DNA of 64,000 nt from JANNAT01 sp031384605 (lineage in GTDB: Bacteria > Pseudomonadota > Alphaproteobacteria > Rhodobacterales > Rhodobacteraceae). The stretch spans positions 62,001-126,000 of the forward strand of contig JANNAT010000020.1 of assembly GCA_031384605.1 (NCBI GenBank), given 5' to 3'. Position numbers and translations under genes: made by a program. A model generated the notes under the pieces. The model did not search any database and was not told the DNA's origin. It saw nothing but the letters and a program-made list of their open reading frames with translations. This document shows positions 53,227 through 61,556 of the stretch, in pieces. The stretch's first letter is position 1. The number at the start of each line of letters is the position of its first letter.

Positions 53227-55569
53227 ATGACCGTTCGTGATATCTTCGACTCCATGGCCTATGGCCCCGCCCCTGAATCGTCAGCCGAGGCTTTGGCGTG
53301 GATCGCCAAACACAATGCGCAGTTTGGCCATTGGATCGGCGGCAAATCTGTGGCCGCCGAACAGTCATTCGACACCAAGAACCCCGCCACCGGCAAGGTT
53401 CTGGCGCAAGTCGCACAAGGGTCAGCAAATGATATCGACGCCGCCGTCGCCGCGGCACGGCGCGCGCAGCCGAAGTGGGCGCGGCTGTCGGGGCATCAAC
53501 GGGCGAAATATCTCTATGCCCTTGCCCGGCTAGTGCAAAAGCATTCCCGCTTGTTTGCGGTGGTGGAAACACTGGACAACGGCAAACCCATTCGCGAATC
53601 CCGCGATATTGATATCCCGCTGGTGGCGCGGCATTTCTACTACCACGCAGGTCTGGCGCAATTGCTGCCATCCGAGATGCCCGATCAGGTGCCACTGGGT
53701 GTATGTGGCGCGGTGATCCCGTGGAACTTCCCCCTGCTGATGCTGGCGTGGAAAGTTGCCCCCGCACTGGCCGCAGGCAACACCATCGTTCTGAAACCCG
53801 CCGAATTTACCCCCCTGTCTGCCCTGCTATTCGCCGAAATCAGCCGCGAGGCGGGCCTGCCGCCGGGGGTGTTGAATATTGTAACGGGGGATGGCGACAC
53901 CGGGGCCGCACTGGTGGCCCACCCCGATGTCAACAAAATCGCCTTCACCGGATCAACCGCCGTTGGCCGGATCATCCGGCAGGCGACGGCAGGCACGGGC
54001 AAGGCGCTGACGTTGGAACTGGGCGGCAAATCGCCTTACATCGTATTTGACGACGCCGATATCGACAGCGCCATCGAAGGGCTGGTTGATGCGATCTGGT
54101 TCAATCAGGGCCAGGTCTGCTGCGCCGGATCGCGCCTTTTGGTGCAAGAAGGCATCGCCGATATGTTCCACAGCCGCCTCAAACGCCGGATGGACGGCCT
54201 GCGCATCGGCGATCCGATGGACAAATGCATCGACGTGGGCGCGATCATTGATCCGTCGCAATTGGCGGCGATCACCGCCTTAGTGGATGGCTGCCGGGAC
54301 GGTGAAATCTATCATGCCGCCACGGATGTGCCGGTGGGGTGTTACTATCCGCCGACCCTGATCACCGGATTGTCCGCCGCCTCAAACTTGATGCAGGAAG
54401 AAATTTTTGGCCCGGTGTTGGTGTCGATGACCTTTCGCACCCCGGATGAGGCCGTCGCAGTGGCCAATAACACACGATATGGGTTGGCGGCGACTGTCTG
54501 GACGGAAAATATCAATCTGGCCTTGGACATCGCCCCAAAACTGCGGTCCGGGATTGTCTGGGTCAACGCCACCAACCTGTTCGATGCCGCCGCTGGTTTC
54601 GGCGGGGTGCGCGAAAGCGGCTTTGGCCGCGAAGGCGGCTGGGAGGGGCTGTTGGCCTATCTGAAACCCGCCGCCAAACCGCGCGCTTTGGCGCAGATCA
54701 CGGCGGTTCCCGAACCCGCCGCGCCGATTGTGACAGGCTTGGACCGCACCGCCAAACTGTTCATCGGCGGCAAACAGGCCCGCCCCGACGCCGCCTATTC
54801 CCGCGCCGTCTGGTCAGCCAAAGGCGCGCTTCTGGGCCATATGGGTTTGGGTAACCGAAAAGATGTCCGCAACGCTGTGGAAGCCGCCCATGCCGCCCGC
54901 GGCTGGTCAAAAACCACCGCCCATGCCCGCGCACAAATTCTGTTCTACATCGCCGAAAACCTGTCCGCCCGCGCAGACGAATTCGCCCGTCGCCTGACCG
55001 ATCTGACAGCCAAGCCCGGAATGCGTGAGGTTGACGCAAGCATCGCGCGCCTGTTCACATACGCCGCCTGGGCCGATAAATTCGATGGCGCGGTGAAATC
55101 CGTGCCCATTCGCGGCGTCGCACTGGCGATGAATGAACCCTGCGGCGTGATCGGAGCGATCTGCCCGGATGAAGCGCCCTTGCTCGGTCTGATCAGCCTG
55201 ATGGCCCCGGCGATTGCGATGGGCAACACCTGCGTTCTGGTGCCATCGCAGGCCTATCCCCTTGCCGCCACCGATTTTTACCAAGTGCTGGAAACATCCG
55301 ATCTGCCCGGTGGCGTGGTGAACATCGTCACCGGTGACCACGGTGAACTGGCCAAAACCCTGGCCGAACATATGGATGTCGATGCGGTCTGGAGTTTCTC
55401 GTCCAGCCCGATATCAGCCCTGATCGAACGCGCATCAGCGAGCAACGTCAAACGCACCTGGGTCAACCACGCCCGCGCGCGCGATTGGTTCGGGGCAGAT
55501 GGTGAAGGCCGCCCATTCCTGCGCGCGGCAACCGATGTCAAAACCATCTGGGTGCCCTACGGCGAATAA
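53227..55569 (+). CDS. Double-domain aldehyde dehydrogenase
   Basis: Protein of 780 residues. Residues about 25-490 are a full NAD-dependent aldehyde dehydrogenase with the general-base Glu264 in LTLELGGKSP and the nucleophile Cys298 in GQVCCAGSR, plus IPWNFPLLM and FGPVLVSM motifs. Residues about 500-780 are a second, shortened ALDH-like domain (MGLGNRKDVRNAVEAAHAAR, then PCGVIGAICPDEAPLLGLIS) without a catalytic Cys-Glu pair. This deoC partner is a known layout in alphaproteobacteria; acetaldehyde is the likely substrate, inferred from the operon. Confidence 0.88.
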   Translation: MTVRDIFDSMAYGPAPESSAEALAWIAKHNAQFGHWIGGKSVAAEQSFDTKNPATGKVLAQVAQGSANDIDAAVAAARRAQPKWARLSGHQRAKYLYALARLVQKHSRLFAVVETLDNGKPIRESRDIDIPLVARHFYYHAGLAQLLPSEMPDQVPLGVCGAVIPWNFPLLMLAWKVAPALAAGNTIVLKPAEFTPLSALLFAEISREAGLPPGVLNIVTGDGDTGAALVAHPDVNKIAFTGSTAVGRIIRQATAGTGKALTLELGGKSPYIVFDDADIDSAIEGLVDAIWFNQGQVCCAGSRLLVQEGIADMFHSRLKRRMDGLRIGDPMDKCIDVGAIIDPSQLAAITALVDGCRDGEIYHAATDVPVGCYYPPTLITGLSAASNLMQEEIFGPVLVSMTFRTPDEAVAVANNTRYGLAATVWTENINLALDIAPKLRSGIVWVNATNLFDAAAGFGGVRESGFGREGGWEGLLAYLKPAAKPRALAQITAVPEPAAPIVTGLDRTAKLFIGGKQARPDAAYSRAVWSAKGALLGHMGLGNRKDVRNAVEAAHAARGWSKTTAHARAQILFYIAENLSARADEFARRLTDLTAKPGMREVDASIARLFTYAAWADKFDGAVKSVPIRGVALAMNEPCGVIGAICPDEAPLLGLISLMAPAIAMGNTCVLVPSQAYPLAATDFYQVLETSDLPGGVVNIVTGDHGELAKTLAEHMDVDAVWSFSSSPISALIERASASNVKRTWVNHARARDWFGADGEGRPFLRAATDVKTIWVPYGE

Positions 55570-55593
55570 ACCGCTGCGCCAATTCATCTGTTT

Positions 55594-55664
55594 CTAAATA
55601 TCCCCGCCGGAGGCTCCGGTCTGACAGACAGCGCCTCCGGCGGGAGTATTTTTGCCAAAATGAA
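55594..55664 (+). terminator. Long terminator-like hairpin; dispersed repeat, copy 3 (inverted)
   Basis: CCCGCCGGAGGC (55603-55614) pairs perfectly with GCCTCCGGCGGG (55633-55644), extended by AATA/TATT, and is followed by a T run. It separates the convergent ALDH and GST genes. The right part, read on the minus strand, is TTTCATTTTGGCAAAAATAC TC, the same core as at 13585 and 28797. Confidence 0.75.
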
Positions 55665-55676
55665 ACGCTTTGCGCC

Positions 55677-56372
55677 TTACCCCCGCGCCGGAATCGTCAG
55701 GCCTTTTTGCACCGCCGGACGCGCCAGAAAGCGGTCAAGATACGCCACAACGTTTAGGGCATCATCCAGACCAATAATATCAGCCACTTTGTAAAAACTC
55801 AGCGCCGTGTTCAGCCAAGGGGCAATCGCGATATCCGCGATGGAATAATCGCCAGCAATCCAGTCACGCCCCGCCAAGGCGCCGTCCAGCACCTTGATCA
55901 GCCGCGCAGCTTCGGCACGGTAGCGTTCTTTGGGGCGGGGGTCTTCGATATCTTTGCCCGCAAAGGTGTGGAAATAGCCCAACTGCCCAAACATCGGCCC
56001 CACGCCGCCCATTTGAAACATCAGCCATTGCAGCACTTCATACCGGTTGGCGGCGGGCAGAAGTTTGCCGGTTTTCTCGGCCAGATAAATCAGAATCGCG
56101 CCGCTTTCGAACAAGGCCAGTGGTTTGCCATCCGGCCCATCCGGATCAAGGATCGCGGGGATTTTGTTGTTCGGGTTCAGCGACAAGAACGCCGGGCTGG
56201 TCTGATCATTGGTCGCAAAATCAATCAGATGCGCGTCATAGGGCAGCGCCAGTTCTTCCAAGGCAATCGAGATTTTCACGCCATTTGGCGTTGGCAACGA
56301 ATAAAGCTGAATCGCACCGGGCGTGCGGGGGGCCCATCGTTGGGTGATCGGGAACGCGGAAAGATCGATCAT
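55677..56372 (-). CDS. Glutathione-dependent disulfide-bond oxidoreductase-like GST (YghU/Nu class)
   Basis: GST of 231 residues. The N-domain has LYSLPTPNGVKISIALEELA, with the Thr-Pro-Asn that binds glutathione in YfcG/YghU, and SLNPNNKIPAILDPDG (about 66-81). These Nu-class proteins bind two glutathiones and reduce organic hydroperoxides or disulfides. The helical C-domain ends about residue 225. The start is at 56372 because GGAG is nine bases upstream; an ATG at 56387 would add five residues. Third GST of the window. Confidence 0.88.
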   Translation of the reverse strand: MIDLSAFPITQRWAPRTPGAIQLYSLPTPNGVKISIALEELALPYDAHLIDFATNDQTSPAFLSLNPNNKIPAILDPDGPDGKPLALFESGAILIYLAEKTGKLLPAANRYEVLQWLMFQMGGVGPMFGQLGYFHTFAGKDIEDPRPKERYRAEAARLIKVLDGALAGRDWIAGDYSIADIAIAPWLNTALSFYKVADIIGLDDALNVVAYLDRFLARPAVQKGLTIPARG

Positions 56373-56522
56373 AGTCGTCTCCATCATCAGCTATTGGTCA
56401 CAGATACGGACAAATTCCCCGTGGATAAACCCCATCGGATGTGCATAGTCCGCGCAGCGCATGTGCGCCAGTGCAAGTAGAAACCCGCCAGATATAGGCG
56501 GTTTACAATAAGGGGACATTGA

Positions 56523-56933
56523 ATGATCAAGGAATTCAAGGACTTTATCGCCAAGGGCAACGTGATGGACCTGGCGGTTGGTATCATCATCGGGGCGGCG
56601 TTTACGGCGATTGTCGGCAGTTTGGTCAGCGATCTGATCAACCCGATTATCGGCTTGATCCTGAATGGCGTGAACTTTTCTGATATGTTCATCGACTTGT
56701 CGGGAACCAATCCCGTGTCGATGGCAGCGGCAAAAGAATCTGGTGCAGCGGTTTTTGCTTACGGCTCGTTCATCACCGCTGTGATCAACTTCATCATCAT
56801 CGCATTCGTGGTGTTCATGCTGGTCAAAGCGGTGAACAAGGTAAAAGGCCCAGCGCCTGTTGTTGTAGCAGCACCCGCTGGCCCAACCGAAGTTGATCTG
56901 TTGAAAGATATCCTTGTTGCGTTGAAGAAGTAA
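56523..56933 (+). CDS. mscL: Large-conductance mechanosensitive channel MscL
   Basis: Homopentameric inner-membrane channel releasing solutes on hypo-osmotic shock. The 136 residues begin with the N-terminal amphipathic helix (MIKEFKDFIAKGNVMDLAVG), then TM1 (IIIGAAFTAIVGSLVSDLIN, the pore helix with Gly/Ala packing), a periplasmic loop and TM2 (SFITAVINFIIIAFVVFMLV). The C-terminal bundle helix EVDLLKDILVALKK is complete. AAGGGGA precedes the ATG, and a strong terminator follows. Confidence 0.96.
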   Translation: MIKEFKDFIAKGNVMDLAVGIIIGAAFTAIVGSLVSDLINPIIGLILNGVNFSDMFIDLSGTNPVSMAAAKESGAAVFAYGSFITAVINFIIIAFVVFMLVKAVNKVKGPAPVVVAAPAGPTEVDLLKDILVALKK

Positions 56934-56950
56934 TCTTCGCTCAAAAGCGA

Positions 56951-56983
56951 AAAGGCCCCCAGATCGCTCTGGGGGCCTTTTTT
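56951..56983. terminator. Bidirectional rho-independent terminator
   Basis: AAAGGCCCCCAGA (56951-56963), a 4-base TCGC loop and TCTGGGGGCCTTT (56968-56980) form a perfect 13-bp stem flanked by T runs on both strands. It lies between the convergent mscL and alanine dehydrogenase genes and can serve both. Confidence 0.95.
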
Positions 56984-57002
56984 ATAGTCAACTTTGAAAC
57001 CT

Positions 57003-58121
57003 TCAGATCGCAAGCGCGTCTGCTGCCGAAATCACCGGCAATCCCAGTGCAACGCCCACCGCAGCATAGGTCAGATGCCCCGCATGGGTGTTCAATCCGG
57101 CCAGCAGATGCCGATCATCCGCGCAGGCTTTCTTCCAGCCTTTATCAGCAAAGGCCAACATGAACGGCATGGTGGCATTGCCCAGTGCCAAGGTCGATGT
57201 GCGCGCCACGGCACCCGGCATGTTGGCCACGCAATAGTGCATGATGCCGTCCACGTCATAGATCGGGTCTTGGTGCGTCGTGGCGCGGCTGGTCTCGAAA
57301 CACCCGCCCTGATCAATCGCCACATCCACCAGTGCGGCCCCCGGTTTCAGTTCCGACAATTGCGCGCGGCTGATCAGTTTGGGAGCGGCAGCACCGGGGA
57401 TCAACACAGCGCCAATGATCATATCCGCCTGACGGGCCAGTTCAATGGTGGTGGCCGCATCGGCGTAACCGCATTTGAACACGCCGCCGAACACGTCATC
57501 CAGATACCGCAACCGGTTCACAGACCGATCCAGCACGGTGACATCCGCGCCCATCCCAGCCGAAATCTTGGCCGCATGGGTGCCAACAACGCCACCACCA
57601 ATCACCAGCACACGCGCAGGCAACACACCGGGAACACCACCCATCAACACACCGCGCCCGCCATTCGCCTTTTGCAGCGTCCACGCGCCAACTTGGGGCG
57701 CAAGCCGCCCCGCCACTTCCGACATCGGGGCCAGCAATGGCAAGCCACCGCGATCATCGGTGACGGTTTCATAGGCAATCGCGGTCACCCCAGACGCCAA
57801 AAGATCGGCGGTTTGGGCGGCATCGGGCGCAAGGTGAAGGTAAGTGAACAAAATTTGCCCGGCCCGCAGACGTTTGCGCTCAATCGCCTGCGGTTCCTTG
57901 ACCTTGACGATCATATCGGCGGCGGCAAACACCGCTTCGGCGGTGTCGATGATCTGCGCACCAGCGGCAACATAGTCAGCATCCGCAAAGCCCGAGCCGA
58001 CACCCGCGTTGGTTTCGATCAGCACGGTGTGGCCGTGGTTCACCGCCTCACGCGCGGCATTAGGGGTGACGCCAACGCGGAATTCCTGGGGTTTGATCTC
58101 TTTTGGGCAACCGATTTTCAT
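57003..58121 (-). CDS. ald: Alanine dehydrogenase
   Basis: NAD-dependent interconversion of L-alanine and pyruvate plus ammonia. The 372 residues show MKIGCPKEIKPQEFRVGVTP, Lys75 in IVKVKEPQ and His96 in LFTYLHLAPD, which match the catalytic pair in characterised enzymes, and the NAD fold with VLVIGGGVVGTHAAKISAGM near 170. Start 58121 follows AGGAG; the long upstream open frame overlaps the divergent Lrp gene and is not real. Divergent from the Lrp regulator, a common arrangement. Confidence 0.95.
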   Translation of the reverse strand: MKIGCPKEIKPQEFRVGVTPNAAREAVNHGHTVLIETNAGVGSGFADADYVAAGAQIIDTAEAVFAAADMIVKVKEPQAIERKRLRAGQILFTYLHLAPDAAQTADLLASGVTAIAYETVTDDRGGLPLLAPMSEVAGRLAPQVGAWTLQKANGGRGVLMGGVPGVLPARVLVIGGGVVGTHAAKISAGMGADVTVLDRSVNRLRYLDDVFGGVFKCGYADAATTIELARQADMIIGAVLIPGAAAPKLISRAQLSELKPGAALVDVAIDQGGCFETSRATTHQDPIYDVDGIMHYCVANMPGAVARTSTLALGNATMPFMLAFADKGWKKACADDRHLLAGLNTHAGHLTYAAVGVALGLPVISAADALAI

Positions 58122-58259
58122 GTGCGCGCTCCTGTTTGTCACCCTGCATACGGGGAAGGTTCTGGATTTGACGGGATCGTTCCCTGTGCAACAGGATCGC
58201 GCAAAATCGATGTAATTGCTTTGAAATCTGCATGGCGTTTGGCCAAAAATTTGGTAGAA

Positions 58260-58269
58260 TATTCGAATA
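58260..58269. promoter_or_regulatory. Candidate Lrp/AldR operator
   Basis: TATTCGAATA is a perfect 10-bp palindrome in the 178-base gap between ald and the Lrp-type gene, in an AT-rich tract (58240-58280). AsnC/Lrp regulators commonly bind such sites between divergent genes. Autoregulation and ald control are inferred from position. Confidence 0.4.
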
Positions 58270-58299
58270 ATTTGCAGATATGGTGAAGATTTGACCAGC

Positions 58300-58761
58300 A
58301 TGGCCGAACTAGACGCTACAGACCGCCGCATTTTGGGGGTGTTGCAAAAAGACTGTCGCATCACCAACGCCGAATTGTCAGACCGCGTCGCCCTGTCACC
58401 ATCGGCCTGCCACCGCCGGGTGCAGCGGCTGGAGGAAGACGGATTTATTGCCGCCTATGTGGCGCTGCTGGACAATCGAAAAATGGGCCGCGCGACGACG
58501 GTGTTTGTGGAAATCACCCTGCAGGGCCAGGCGGATGAGGTGCTGGACGCGTTTGAACGCGAAGTCGCGAAAGTGCCCGATATCCTCGAATGCCATCTGA
58601 TGGCAGGCACGGCGGATTATCTGATCAAGATCATGGCGATGGATACCGAAGATTTCGCCCGCATCCACCGCCAGTTCCTGTCGCGTCTGCCCGGCGTGCG
58701 GCAGATGCAATCATCGTTCGCGCTGCGCACTGTGGTTAAAACAACGGCACTGGCGGTTTAG
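58300..58761 (+). CDS. Lrp/AsnC family transcriptional regulator (AldR-like)
   Basis: Regulator of 153 residues. The N-terminal HTH reads LDATDRRILGVLQKDCRITN with ELSDRVALSPSACHRRVQRL (about 25-44), and the C-terminal RAM (ACT-like) domain includes ILECHLMAGTADYLIKIMAM near 100. The ATG at 58300 is preferred; a TTG nine bases earlier abuts the ribosome site. Its position next to ald suggests alanine-responsive activation of ald, as for AldR proteins, but this is inferred. Confidence 0.9.
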   Translation: MAELDATDRRILGVLQKDCRITNAELSDRVALSPSACHRRVQRLEEDGFIAAYVALLDNRKMGRATTVFVEITLQGQADEVLDAFEREVAKVPDILECHLMAGTADYLIKIMAMDTEDFARIHRQFLSRLPGVRQMQSSFALRTVVKTTALAV

Positions 58762-58886
58762 AGACGCCGTTTTTTTGGTGATCGCACCCTGATCTGAAGT
58801 TGGCTTTGGTGCCGGCCAGTTTCATATGCGCGTTACAAATCTGATATATTAAGCGCCCTGGAATGCTGTCCCAAGAAAGATCCAAT

Positions 58887-59384
58887 ATGCCCGCCCCTTA
58901 CAACGTCTTGATCTTGTGCACCGGAAACTCTGCCCGCTCTATTCTTGGTGAGGCTGTGATGAACCGGATCGGCCACGGGTTGTTTCATGCCTATTCCGCA
59001 GGGTCACAACCGTCTGGCACGCCAAATCCATTTGCCATCAGCCTGTTGGAACGCGAAGGGTTCGATACAAGTTTCGCAAGGTCCAAAAGTTGGGATGAAT
59101 TTGCCGCGCCTGATGCGCCTAAAATGGATTTTGTAATCACAGTCTGCGATTCTGCCGCCGCCGAAACCTGCCCCTATTGGCCGGGCGTTCCGATGACCGC
59201 GCATTGGGGGTTGCCCGATCCTGCGGCAGCAACCGGAACAGATGCGGAAAAGGCGCTGGCCTTTGCCGAAACCTACCGCGCGCTGGTGCGCCGGGTGCAG
59301 GCTTTTGCGGCGCTGCCCATTGCATCACTGGATCACCTTGCGATGAAAACCAAGCTGACAGAAATCGGCAAGGATCAGGCATGA
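58887..59384 (+). CDS. arsC: Arsenate reductase ArsC (LMW-phosphatase type)
   Basis: Reduces arsenate to arsenite. The 165-residue protein has the low-molecular-weight tyrosine-phosphatase loop CTGNSARS (Cys11 to Arg17) and the second and third redox cysteines Cys87 and Cys95 in CDSAAAETCPYWPG, which point to a thioredoxin-coupled arsenate reductase rather than a phosphatase. The start is at 58887, which gives the usual N-terminus; an ATG at 58863 would add 8 residues. Overlaps the aquaporin gene by 4 bases. No arsR gene lies beside it. Confidence 0.9.
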   Translation: MPAPYNVLILCTGNSARSILGEAVMNRIGHGLFHAYSAGSQPSGTPNPFAISLLEREGFDTSFARSKSWDEFAAPDAPKMDFVITVCDSAAAETCPYWPGVPMTAHWGLPDPAAATGTDAEKALAFAETYRALVRRVQAFAALPIASLDHLAMKTKLTEIGKDQA

Positions 59385-60046
59385 CCGCCCGCAAACTGGT
59401 GGCCGAGGCGTTGGGCACAGCGCTGTTGGTCGCGGCTGTGGTCGGCTCTGGCATCATGGCGGACCGGTTAAGCGATGATGCGGCTGTGTCCTTGCTGGCC
59501 AACACAATCGCAACCGGCGCGGCTTTGGTGATGCTGATCACGGTTTTCGCCCCGGTATCGGGCGCGCAGTTCAACCCGGTGGTAACGCTGGTCTTTGCAC
59601 TGCGGCGCGAAATTGGCGTGGCCTTTGCCGTGGCCTTCGTCATTGCGCAAACGGCAGGCGGCGTCGCGGGAACGATCGCCGCCCATGCGATGTTTGATCT
59701 TCCCCTATGGCAAATATCCGGCACAGTTCGCACCGGACCGGGCCAATGGATTGCCGAAGCCATCGCCAGTTTCGGCCTGATCCTTGCCATTCTTGGTGCT
59801 ATCCACGCCCGCGCCAATGTGGCCATCATCGTGGCCGCCTATATCACCGCCGCCTATTGGTTCACCGCATCCACCAGCTTTGCCAATCCAGCGGTGGCTT
59901 TGGCACGGGCGTTCACCGACACGTTTGCAGGGATCAGGCCGGTTGATCTGCCGGGGTTCATGTTGGCCGAAGTGGTGGGGGCGATGTTGGCGATGGGGGT
60001 TTGTGGGTGGTTGTTTCGCGGTGTTGATGGAAAAGATAAGGCTTGA
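59381..60046 (+). CDS. MIP family aquaglyceroporin (AqpS-like)
   Basis: Inner-membrane channel of 221 residues with six helices and two re-entrant loops. The first loop has Asn-Pro-Val (65-67) in place of NPA; the second has the normal Asn-Pro-Ala (169-171). In S. meliloti AqpS, coupled to ArsC, lets arsenite leave the cell; the overlapping arsC here points to the same job, although selectivity cannot be read from sequence alone. Start ATG overlaps the arsC stop (ATGA). Confidence 0.88.
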   Translation: MTARKLVAEALGTALLVAAVVGSGIMADRLSDDAAVSLLANTIATGAALVMLITVFAPVSGAQFNPVVTLVFALRREIGVAFAVAFVIAQTAGGVAGTIAAHAMFDLPLWQISGTVRTGPGQWIAEAIASFGLILAILGAIHARANVAIIVAAYITAAYWFTASTSFANPAVALARAFTDTFAGIRPVDLPGFMLAEVVGAMLAMGVCGWLFRGVDGKDKA

Positions 60047-60158
60047 AGGATGGGGCAATTAAATTTCAGCTATATGGACGAAGCGGCTTTAGCCAGTGCC
60101 GAATTGACGGCCTTATTCGACTTGAATTACCTGACAGCGACCAGATAGGCTCCAATCT

Positions 60159-61100
60159 ATGCAGATAGTGCCCCGAATATTCACATCGTATTCTCATGAC
60201 GATTCTGCCCACAAAGCCTGGGTAGTCAGGCTTGCGGACCGGTTGGTTCGAAATGGAGTGGACGTTATACTCGACCAATGGGACATTCGACTTGGCGGCG
60301 ACCTTCCAAGCTTTATGGAGGCGGGGCTGACTGGCGTCGATCGGGTGCTTGCAGTTTGCAGTTCCAGCTACGTCCAAAAGGCCAACAAGAGCCAAGGCGG
60401 AGTCGGCTATGAGAAGATGATCCTCACTGGGCAGCTGATGCGTAATGTGAATTCTAACAAAATTATTCCATTGGTTCGCAACAATTTCAGTGACGACCTT
60501 CTTCCAACTTTTCTTTCGAGCCGCCTATACGTGGATTTTCGAAATGACGAGCTTTTCGAAACTCACTACGCAGAATTGCTTCGGGAAATTCATGGTCGGC
60601 AAATGGTTGCCCGCCCATCATTGGGCCCCAATCCATTCACTCAAAATCCTCCAATAATCGATCCGCTCGTGTCATTTGCTGCCGAAAGATATGTATCGTC
60701 TGCACAAGCCGGGACGGTGACATTCGACTATTCGAACAATAATGGGCGCTATGTTGTGGGATCCGCAGACATGCAGTTTGAAACTTGTTGGACCGGATCA
60801 GGCGCCAACTCGATATATGCCTATAATGATCCACCCAGCATCAGGTCTATTGCACTTGCCTCTGGGTCGAGCAAAATCGCGCAGATCACTGACGCTACAA
60901 AGTACGACACGTCTTCAAGGTATCGATCCCCTCAGACAGGTGAAGTTTTGCTATGGCAGAACACAGCTGGGTATTTCATGGCCACCAAGATTGAGAATAT
61001 CCAAGCACGCAGCCATGGGGCCTCTGTTGACGAACTTACCTTCACTTATGTGATTGCTGCGGATCGAGGCATCGATTTTGAGAAAGTCGTCCCGCAATAA
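60159..61100 (+). CDS. SEFIR/TIR-domain protein with unassigned C-terminal domain
   Basis: Protein of 313 residues. Residues about 5-148 are a SEFIR-type TIR domain: PRIFTSYSHDD (5-15), VDVILDQWDIRLGGDLPSFM (34-53), VLAVCSSSYVQKANKS (63-78) and VGYEKMILTGQL, where Glu85 is the candidate NADase glutamate of TIR helix C. Residues about 185-300 form a beta-rich region that I cannot assign, containing FETCWTGSGANSIYAYND and VLLWQNTAGYFMATKIENIQ. The gene is AT-richer than its neighbours, has a poor ribosome site, and sits alone between aquaporin and rpsU. A single-gene NAD-depleting defence protein is possible; it is not shown. Confidence 0.8.
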   Translation: MQIVPRIFTSYSHDDSAHKAWVVRLADRLVRNGVDVILDQWDIRLGGDLPSFMEAGLTGVDRVLAVCSSSYVQKANKSQGGVGYEKMILTGQLMRNVNSNKIIPLVRNNFSDDLLPTFLSSRLYVDFRNDELFETHYAELLREIHGRQMVARPSLGPNPFTQNPPIIDPLVSFAAERYVSSAQAGTVTFDYSNNNGRYVVGSADMQFETCWTGSGANSIYAYNDPPSIRSIALASGSSKIAQITDATKYDTSSRYRSPQTGEVLLWQNTAGYFMATKIENIQARSHGASVDELTFTYVIAADRGIDFEKVVPQ

Positions 61101-61146
61101 CTAACAACTGCTAAGGGCTCATAGCGACCACTCCCCCCAAATGAAA

Positions 61147-61174
61147 AACCCCCACCCTTCACAGGACGGGGGTT
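61147..61174 (-). terminator. Rho-independent terminator of rpsU
   Basis: On the minus strand AACCCCC (61168-61174) pairs with GGGGGTT (61147-61153), followed by TTT, giving a five-base T run. It lies 68 bases past the rpsU stop. Confidence 0.8.
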
Positions 61175-61241
61175 GATCGGGTGGGTATTGCTACCCCAGA
61201 ATTCACGAACCTCTTACAACCCACGGCTTGCGCCGCAAATC

Positions 61242-61448
61242 TTAAAGACCGCCTTCCCGCTGTATCTTCTTGCGCGCTAGTTTGCGCGCCCGGCGTACGG
61301 CTTCGGCTTGCTCGCGCGCTTTTTTGACGGAGGGTTTCTCGAAATGTTGCTTTAGCTTCATTTCGCGGAACACGCCTTCGCGCTGGAGCTTTTTCTTAAG
61401 GGCCCGAAGGGCCTGTTCGACGTTATTGTCACGGACGCTGACCTGCAT
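61242..61448 (-). CDS. rpsU: 30S ribosomal protein S21
   Basis: Small basic ribosomal protein of 68 residues, bound near the anti-Shine-Dalgarno region. MQVSVRDNNVEQALRALKKK and KKAREQAEAVRRARKLARKK match the family across its whole length. It is monocistronic with its own terminator. AGGAAGG lies before the ATG. Divergent from COQ9, a layout typical of this order. Confidence 0.97.
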   Translation of the reverse strand: MQVSVRDNNVEQALRALKKKLQREGVFREMKLKQHFEKPSVKKAREQAEAVRRARKLARKKIQREGGL

Positions 61449-61556
61449 GTGGTTGTCACCACCTTCCTAGGTTAGAGTTGCACGAATTGTGCAGGCGTGC
61501 GGGCCATAGCAAAGCGGTGCGGGCTTGTCTACGGCAAGGGTGAAAAGGGGCGGATG

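Noticed and set aside
56994..58286. Plus-strand open frame opposite alanine dehydrogenase
   Set aside because: Antisense shadow without a family match.
58122..58367. N-terminal extension of alanine dehydrogenase
   Set aside because: It would overlap the divergent Lrp gene, and a good ribosome site fits the start at 58121.
60050..60148. Small open frame (32 codons, MGQLNFSYMDEAAL...) just before the TIR gene, as a possible antitoxin or leader peptide
   Set aside because: No suitable ribosome site spacing, no recognised family and too short to support; may be chance.
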